Origin: Prevotella bivia DSM 20514
GTDB lineage: Bacteria > Bacteroidota > Bacteroidia > Bacteroidales > Bacteroidaceae
Direction of reading: 5' to 3'
Length of the DNA: 64,000 nucleotides
Assembly (NCBI RefSeq): GCF_000262545.1
Contig: NZ_JH660660.1
Span: 1,706,482 to 1,770,481 of the forward strand
The notes under the pieces are model-generated. The model was not told where the DNA came from. It saw only the letters and a list, made by a program, of their open reading frames with translations, and did not search any database. A program made the position numbers and the translations under genes. Below are positions 58,987 through 64,000 of this stretch, piece by piece (the first letter of the stretch is position 1; the number at the start of each line of letters is the position of its first letter).

Positions 58987-61900
58987 ATGGCTAAAGAAAA
59001 AAAGTTTATCACTTGTGATGGTAACGAGGCCGCTGCTCATGTGAGCTATATGTTCTCTGAGGTTGCAGCTATTTATCCTATCACTCCATCATCCCCTATG
59101 GCTGAACATGTCGACGACTGGGCAGCTAGAGGTCGTAAAAACCTTTGGGGACAGGAAGTAAGTGTCCAGGAAATGCAGTCTGAAGGTGGTGCAGCAGGTG
59201 CTGTTCACGGTTCACTTCAGTCGGGTGCTCTAACCACTACATTTACCGCTTCACAGGGTCTTCTTTTGATGATCCCTAATATGTATAAGATTGCAGGTGA
59301 GCTTTTACCTTGTGTTTTCAACGTATCTGCACGTACATTGGCAAGCCATGCGCTTAGCATCTTTGGCGATCACCAAGATGTTATGGCATGTCGTCAGACT
59401 GGTTTTGCAATGTTCTGCTCTGGTTCTGTTCAGGAAGTAATGGATCTTTCTGCTGTAACTTACCTTTCAGCGTTGAAAACATCTGTACCTTTCATCAACT
59501 TCTTCGATGGCTTCCGTACTTCTCACGAGTACCACAAAGTAGAGCTGATGGATGAAAACGATATTCGTCCATTGCTCGATATGGAAGATGTTAAGCGCTT
59601 CCGCGATCGTGCAATGAGTCCAGAGCGTCCTGTTACACGTGGTACTGCTGAAAACCCTGAAACATTCTTCACACACCGTGAAGCTAGCAATAAGTACTAC
59701 GATGGTGTGGCTGAAGTTGTAGAACACTACCTAGGTGAGATTGCTAAGATCACAGGTCGTGAACACCACTTGTTCGATTACTATGGTGCTGAAGATGCTG
59801 AAAACATCATTATTTTGATGGGTTCTGCTACTGAAGCTGCTAAGGAAGCTATCGACTACCTTGTAAAGCAAGGCAAGAAAGTGGGTATGGTGGCTGTTCA
59901 CTTGTTCCGTCCATTCTCTGTTAAGCACTTGTTTGCTGCTGTTCCTAAGACTGTTAAGCGTGTTGCAGTACTCGATCGTACTAAGGAGCCAGGTGCAGAG
60001 GGCGAACCATTGTACTTGGATATTAAGACAGCCTTCTACGATGCCGATATTAAGCCATTGATCGTTGGTGGTCGTTATGGTTTGGGATCTGCCGATATCA
60101 CTCCTTCACACATCATCTCGGTTTATAACAACCTCGAGTTGCCAGAGCCTAAGAACCACTTCACAGTTGGTATCGTAGATGATGTTACCTTCACTTCTCT
60201 ACCAGAAGTAGAGGAAATTCCTCTAGGTGGTGAGCATACTTTTGAGGCTAAGTTCTATGGTCTTGGTGCCGATGGTACTGTAGGTGCTAACAAGAACTCT
60301 GTTAAGATTATTGGTGATAACACCGATAAATATTGCCAAGCTTACTTCTCTTACGACTCTAAGAAATCGGGTGGTTTCACTTGTTCTCATCTTCGTTTCG
60401 GTGATGATAAGATCCGTTCTACCTATCAGGTAAAGACTCCAAACTTCGTTGCTTGCCACGTTCAGGCTTACTTGAATATGTACGATGTAACACGTGGTTT
60501 GCGTAAGAATGGTACTTTCTTGTTGAATACTATCTTCGATGGTAAGGAATTGATCGACTTTATCCCTAACAAGGTAAAGCGTTACTTCGCTAAGAACAAT
60601 ATTACCGTTTACTATATCAACGCTACTAAGATAGCACAGGAAATTGGTTTGGGCAACCGCACCAATACAATCCTTCAGTCGGCATTCTTCCGCATTACAG
60701 AGGTTATTCCTTTGGAATTGGCTATTGAGCAGATGAAGGCATTCATCGTAAAGAGCTATAGCAAGAAGGGTCAGGACGTAGTCGATTTGAACTATGCTGC
60801 TGTTGATCGTGGTGGTGAGTACAAGCAATTGGAAATTGACCCTGCATGGGCTAACCTTACCGATAATAATAACGATACCGACGATGCTCCTGCTTTCATC
60901 AAGGAAGTTTGTCGCCCTATGAATGCACAGGCTGGCGACTTGTTGAAGGTTTCCGACTTCGTTAATCATGGCACTGTCGATGGTACATGGCATAGCGGTA
61001 CTGCTGCTTATGAAAAGCGTGGTATTGCAGCTTTCGTTCCTTCTTGGAATGCTGAAAACTGTATCCAGTGTAACAAGTGTTCATACGTTTGTCCTCACGC
61101 TGTTATCCGTCCATTCGTTCTTGACGAGCAGGAAAAGGCTGGCTTCGATGATACTACAATCTCTGTTATCGCTCCTAAGGAGTTGAAGGGTATGGAGTTC
61201 CGTATCCAAGTTTCAGAACTCGACTGTACTGGTTGTAGCAACTGTGCCGATGTTTGTCCTGGTAAGAAGGGTGAGAAGGCACTTACTATGAAGCCTTTCA
61301 ATGCTGCTAGCAAGGAGACAGAGCATAACTCTGCACAGTGGCAGTATCTTACAAAGCAGGTAAAGAGCAAGCAGAAATTGGTTAACACACGTATGAATGT
61401 GAAGAACTCACAATTTGCTCAGCCATTGTTCGAATTCTCTGGTGCTTGTGCTGGTTGTGGTGAAACTCCATACGTTAAGTTGGTTTCTCAATTGTTTGGT
61501 GATCGTGAGATGGTTGCAAATGCTACAGGTTGTTCTTCTATCTACTCTGCTTCTGTGCCTTCTACTCCTTACACTACCAACGCTGAAGGTCAAGGTCCTG
61601 CTTTCAACAACTCATTGTTTGAAGACTTCTGTGAGTTTGGTCTTGGTATGGCACTTGGTAACAAGAAGATGCGCTCACGCATTAAGTTCTTGTTGTCTCA
61701 ACAGGTAGAAGACGATCATGTACCAGCAGAATTTAAGGCTGCTGCACAAGAGTGGATCGAGAATATGAATGATGCCGAAGCTTCTAAGGTTGCTAGTGCT
61801 AAGCTAAAGCCATTGATAGCAGAAGGTGCTAAGGCTGGTTGCCCTGTATGCAAGGAATTGCAGATATTGGATCACTACCTCGTAAAACGTTCACAGTGGA

Positions 61901-62562
61901 TCATCGGTGGTGACGGTGCTTCTTACGATATTGGTTACGGTGGTCTCGATCACGTTATTGCTTCTGGTGAAGATGTTAACATCCTAGTACTTGATACTGA
62001 GGTTTATTCTAACACTGGTGGTCAGAGTTCTAAGTCTACACCACTTGGTGCTATTGCTCAGTTTGCTGCTAAGGGTAAGCGTGTACGTAAAAAGGATCTT
62101 GGTTTGATGGCTACCACATACGGCTATGTATATGTTGCTCAGGTTGCTATGGGTGCCGACAACGCACAAACCTTCAAGGCTATCAAGGAGGCTGAAGCAT
62201 ATCCAGGTCCTTCATTGATCATTGCTTACTCTCCATGTATTAATCATGGTTTGAAGGTAAAGGGCGGTATGGGTCGTTCACAGGCTCAGGAGGCTCGCGC
62301 TGTAGAATCAGGTTACTGGCACTTATGGCGTTACAACCCATTGTTGGCAGAAGAGGGTAAGAACCCATTCAGTCTTGACTCTAAGGCTCCACAATGGGAC
62401 AAGTTCCAAGAATTCCTAGCTAGTGAGGTTCGCTTCTTATCTGTAAAGAAGGCTTATCCAGCAGAAGCCGACCAGCTATTCAAGGCTTGTGAAGATATGG
62501 CTAAGTTACGTTATCAAAGCTATATCCGTAAGAGCAAAGAAGATTGGAGTGAGGAAGTTTAA
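58987..62562 (+). CDS. nifJ: Pyruvate:ferredoxin (flavodoxin) oxidoreductase
   Basis: The enzyme converts pyruvate and CoA to acetyl-CoA and CO2 with reduction of ferredoxin, central to anaerobic fermentation. From ATG 58987 (MAKEKKFITCDGNEAAAHV) it has 1191 residues, the single-chain form. Domains in order: pyruvate/TPP domain (AIYPITPSSPMAEHVDDWAA), a 2x[4Fe-4S] ferredoxin domain (CIQCNKCSYVCPHAV and CTGCSNCADVCPGKKG, about 690-760), and the TPP-binding C-terminal part with CAGCGETPY and GGDGASYDIGYGGLDH. An upstream in-frame start (58912) adds an unrelated leader and is rejected. Codon use is that of a highly expressed gene. Confidence 0.98.
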   Translation: MAKEKKFITCDGNEAAAHVSYMFSEVAAIYPITPSSPMAEHVDDWAARGRKNLWGQEVSVQEMQSEGGAAGAVHGSLQSGALTTTFTASQGLLLMIPNMYKIAGELLPCVFNVSARTLASHALSIFGDHQDVMACRQTGFAMFCSGSVQEVMDLSAVTYLSALKTSVPFINFFDGFRTSHEYHKVELMDENDIRPLLDMEDVKRFRDRAMSPERPVTRGTAENPETFFTHREASNKYYDGVAEVVEHYLGEIAKITGREHHLFDYYGAEDAENIIILMGSATEAAKEAIDYLVKQGKKVGMVAVHLFRPFSVKHLFAAVPKTVKRVAVLDRTKEPGAEGEPLYLDIKTAFYDADIKPLIVGGRYGLGSADITPSHIISVYNNLELPEPKNHFTVGIVDDVTFTSLPEVEEIPLGGEHTFEAKFYGLGADGTVGANKNSVKIIGDNTDKYCQAYFSYDSKKSGGFTCSHLRFGDDKIRSTYQVKTPNFVACHVQAYLNMYDVTRGLRKNGTFLLNTIFDGKELIDFIPNKVKRYFAKNNITVYYINATKIAQEIGLGNRTNTILQSAFFRITEVIPLELAIEQMKAFIVKSYSKKGQDVVDLNYAAVDRGGEYKQLEIDPAWANLTDNNNDTDDAPAFIKEVCRPMNAQAGDLLKVSDFVNHGTVDGTWHSGTAAYEKRGIAAFVPSWNAENCIQCNKCSYVCPHAVIRPFVLDEQEKAGFDDTTISVIAPKELKGMEFRIQVSELDCTGCSNCADVCPGKKGEKALTMKPFNAASKETEHNSAQWQYLTKQVKSKQKLVNTRMNVKNSQFAQPLFEFSGACAGCGETPYVKLVSQLFGDREMVANATGCSSIYSASVPSTPYTTNAEGQGPAFNNSLFEDFCEFGLGMALGNKKMRSRIKFLLSQQVEDDHVPAEFKAAAQEWIENMNDAEASKVASAKLKPLIAEGAKAGCPVCKELQILDHYLVKRSQWIIGGDGASYDIGYGGLDHVIASGEDVNILVLDTEVYSNTGGQSSKSTPLGAIAQFAAKGKRVRKKDLGLMATTYGYVYVAQVAMGADNAQTFKAIKEAEAYPGPSLIIAYSPCINHGLKVKGGMGRSQAQEARAVESGYWHLWRYNPLLAEEGKNPFSLDSKAPQWDKFQEFLASEVRFLSVKKAYPAEADQLFKACEDMAKLRYQSYIRKSKEDWSEEV

Positions 62563-62584
62563 TCTGTAAGAAACTCGCAAAACC

Positions 62585-62620
62585 GCTTATCTCTTCTTCC
62601 TTAGTGTGGGAGAGATAAGC
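62585..62620 (+). terminator. First hairpin after nifJ
   Basis: GCTTATCTCT (62585-62594) pairs perfectly with AGAGATAAGC (62611-62620); no T tract follows. Confidence 0.5.
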
Positions 62621-62631
62621 TATATAAACAT

Positions 62632-62671
62632 AAAAGAGGGGCAATGGATGTTTTTCCATTGCCCCTCTTTT
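62632..62671 (+). terminator. Main nifJ terminator
   Basis: A 17-bp perfect stem (62632-62648 with 62655-62671), core AGAGGGGCAATGG, ending in TTTT. Confidence 0.85.
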
Positions 62672-62797
62672 GTACTAAAAGGATATAAAGGATTTTGCAA
62701 TTATTCAATGCTTTTGTTAAAGAATTGCAAGCAGATGTTTGTTGTACAAAGTGGTTAAAAGTTGTAAAATGACGCAGATAATACAAATTATTATCTA

Positions 62798-62805
62798 TAT
62801 CTTTG
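62798..62805 (+). promoter_or_regulatory. -7 box of the helical lipoprotein gene
   Basis: TATCTTTG, about 50 bases before ATG 62854. Confidence 0.5.
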
Positions 62806-62853
62806 AATCAAAATATTTAATTGATTGTTTATTAAAAGAAAATCAGGAAGCGT

Positions 62854-63324
62854 ATGAAGAAGGTTTATTGTGTAGCAACTCTAGCAGTTGCAGTAATTTC
62901 GTTTGCAAGTTGTGGTAATAAAGCAAAGTTGGCAGATAAGGTAGATACAGCTATAGTAGTTCCTACAGCAACCGATTCTATCGTTGCGGAGGCTCCTACC
63001 GATGCTCAAACGTTGGCAAAACAGTTGGCATCAAAGCTTTCTGCTAAGGACGGTGCTGGTGTTGCAGCACTTCTTGCAGGCGCACAAACTAAGGTTGTAA
63101 CGTTGTTAAAGACCAATCCTGTTGCAGCAAAGGAATATGTTACTCAACTTCAAGAATGGGTAAAGAACAACGATGAAGCTGTGAAAAGCATTATTGACAA
63201 GGCTGGTGATAGTGCTGTGGCACAAAGTTTAACTAAGGCTGTTTCTGCTGTTAAGGCTATTGACCCTAGCGATCTTGCTACCTCTTTGAAGGAAGCTGTT
63301 GCAGGAAAGGCTGCTGATATATAA
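62854..63324 (+). CDS. Ala/Lys-rich helical lipoprotein, hypothetical
   Basis: The 156-residue protein has a lipoprotein signal (VATLAVAVISFASC, lipid Cys about 20). The mature part is rich in Ala, Lys, Val and Asp with no aromatic core apart from one Trp, and reads as long amphipathic helices (LAKQLASKLSAKDGAGVAAL). No family is recognised with certainty. It may be an abundant small envelope protein. It is followed by the second polypurine inverted-repeat region. Confidence 0.8.
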   Translation: MKKVYCVATLAVAVISFASCGNKAKLADKVDTAIVVPTATDSIVAEAPTDAQTLAKQLASKLSAKDGAGVAALLAGAQTKVVTLLKTNPVAAKEYVTQLQEWVKNNDEAVKSIIDKAGDSAVAQSLTKAVSAVKAIDPSDLATSLKEAVAGKAADI

Positions 63325-63490
63325 TTGAGAGTTGAGAGATTAGAGATTAGAGTTGAGAGGTGAGAGTTGAGAGTTTCCCGTCCTAATACTCCTAGAGTGC
63401 CTAGTATTTCTAGTACTTCTAGTATCCCTAGTGCTCTTAGAAAAATTCTCAACTCTCACCTCTTAACTCTCACCTCTCACCTCTCGCCTC
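63325..63490. repeat. Second polypurine/polypyrimidine inverted repeat, with a 9-bp tandem repeat inside
   Basis: The left arm (63325-63375) has GAGAGTTGAGAG-type units, the right arm (63445-63487) the complement (CTCAACTCTCACCTC). Between them five 9-base units of the kind CCTAGTATT run from about 63390 to 63435. It separates the converging lipoprotein and DUF4293 genes, as the related element at 8137-8333 separates fhs and pncA. Confidence 0.85.
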
Positions 63491-63493
63491 ACT

Positions 63494-63946
63494 TTATCTT
63501 ATTCTGTCGGCAGCTCTCACTAACGCCTCATCGGCTAAAATGCTCTTGCGTGCGATAAATAGCAATGTGAAAACTATTAATGGCAGATAAGCTGCAAGCT
63601 TTACTTGAAATATTCCAGCACTGGCAAGCATCTGATAAAACACGCCATAAACGGCATACCATCCCAACATTAATAGCATAGAGAACATACACGTACGTGC
63701 CTGACGCTTACGATTGCGGAAATCGAAGATCGCAAAAAGGTTGATAGGGCAGCTAATGGCTAAGATACCAAACAACGCCCATACACTAAACGTTTTCTCG
63801 CCATTTGCATGCTCTATCCAAAGGTTATAAACCTCTTGGTTGGCTAGCATAGCCTTTGCCTCAATGTGGGCAATGGGTAATGCCAAGCATACAAGTGTAG
63901 CAACGATTGCTAATAGCAAGAAGATAGTTTGTTTACGCTGGATCAT
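63494..63946 (-). CDS. DUF4293-family membrane protein
   Basis: The 150-residue protein has four hydrophobic segments (TIFLLLAIVATLVCLALPIA, VWALFGILAISCPINLFAIF, FSMLLMLGWYAVYGVFYQML, LAAYLPLIVFTLLFIA) and the MIQRKQTIFLL start typical of DUF4293. Function is unknown. It lies 8 bases downstream of the probable rpoZ gene, a neighbourhood I know from Bacteroidales. Confidence 0.85.
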   Translation of the reverse strand: MIQRKQTIFLLLAIVATLVCLALPIAHIEAKAMLANQEVYNLWIEHANGEKTFSVWALFGILAISCPINLFAIFDFRNRKRQARTCMFSMLLMLGWYAVYGVFYQMLASAGIFQVKLAAYLPLIVFTLLFIARKSILADEALVRAADRIR

Positions 63947-63954
63947 GGGAGGGG

Positions 63955-64000
63955 TTAATCTTCGTATTCTTCCTTAGCATCCTCTGAAGGATCGCGCCAG
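63955..64000 (-). CDS. C-terminal end of a gene, possibly RNA polymerase omega subunit
   Basis: The minus strand ends WRDPSEDAKEEYED then TAA (63955-63957); the rest is beyond the window. The acidic tail and position just upstream of DUF4293 suggest the Rpb6/omega-like gene often found there, but 14 residues cannot prove it. Confidence 0.4.
   Translation of the reverse strand, partial: WRDPSEDAKEEYED

Noticed and set aside
63150..63452. Minus-strand frame with Leu/Gly/Val repeats
   Set aside because: It translates the 9-bp tandem repeat and the purine-rich arms, and runs antisense into the lipoprotein gene.

Overview
The window looks like chromosomal DNA from a member of the Bacteroidota, order Bacteroidales, most likely Prevotellaceae or a close relative. 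Four signs support this. The rRNA genes are of Bacteroidales type. Most transcription units are preceded by the Bacteroidota -7 box TAnnTTTG, often with a TTG about 19-22 bases upstream. There is a SusC/SusD outer-membrane pair with a two-domain metalloprotease. There are typical Bacteroidales families such as the LptD-like and TamB-like proteins, DUF4293, UpxY and DUF4143 ATPases. Species cannot be settled from the sequence by reading alone.

Layout. 1-5.3 kb: a TamB-like envelope protein running off the left edge, and the wreck of a TonB-dependent receptor. 5.4-12.8 kb: a small lipoprotein between two copies of a promoter-like 26-base repeat, then formate-THF ligase (fhs), nicotinamidase (pncA), an LptD-like LPS assembly protein, and a rubrerythrin with a long structured leader. 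12.9-16.4 kb: the NAD operon nadB-nadA-nadC. 16.6-21.4 kb: an M1-like metallopeptidase, a secreted thioredoxin-like protein and groES-groEL. 21.7-28.6 kb: an A+T-rich defence cassette of six tightly packed genes ending at a tRNA-Leu gene. 29-39 kb: manC, greA-HIT, a Bax-inhibitor-like protein, a DUF4143 ATPase with a phased repeat array, a clostripain-type lipoprotein, argR and an M3 peptidase. 39.2-44.6 kb: a complete 16S-23S-5S rRNA operon whose spacer lacks the usual tRNA-Ile/tRNA-Ala pair. 44.7-52.2 kb: a zinc metalloprotease with SusC and SusD. 52.2-64 kb: rpe, an orphan trpF next to an UpxY-type antiterminator, a porin, an ATP-grasp-like protein, a second AAA ATPase, pyruvate:ferredoxin oxidoreductase, a lipoprotein, DUF4293 and the tail of a probable rpoZ.

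How genes work together. nadB, nadA and nadC make nicotinate mononucleotide from aspartate, and pncA nearby feeds the salvage route. The metalloprotease-SusC-SusD unit suggests cleavage and import of peptides or proteins rather than glycans. Pyruvate oxidoreductase, fhs and rubrerythrin fit an anaerobic, oxidant-sensitive lifestyle.

The most interesting locus is the cassette at 21.7-28.6 kb: a small HTH controller, a single polypeptide that fuses a 5-methylcytosine methyltransferase to an N6-adenine methyltransferase, an HNH nuclease, a second 5-methylcytosine methyltransferase, a DUF262 protein without a visible nuclease half, and a HEPN protein. It reads as a restriction-modification system with a second, possibly abortive-infection, layer built into the same operon. 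Other unexplained items are a family of 22-base tandem repeats at three intergenic sites, polypurine/polypyrimidine inverted repeats at two convergent gene ends, a sigma-54-like motif overlapping the groES promoter, and several gene remnants (TonB receptor, ABC ATPase tail, small lipoprotein).
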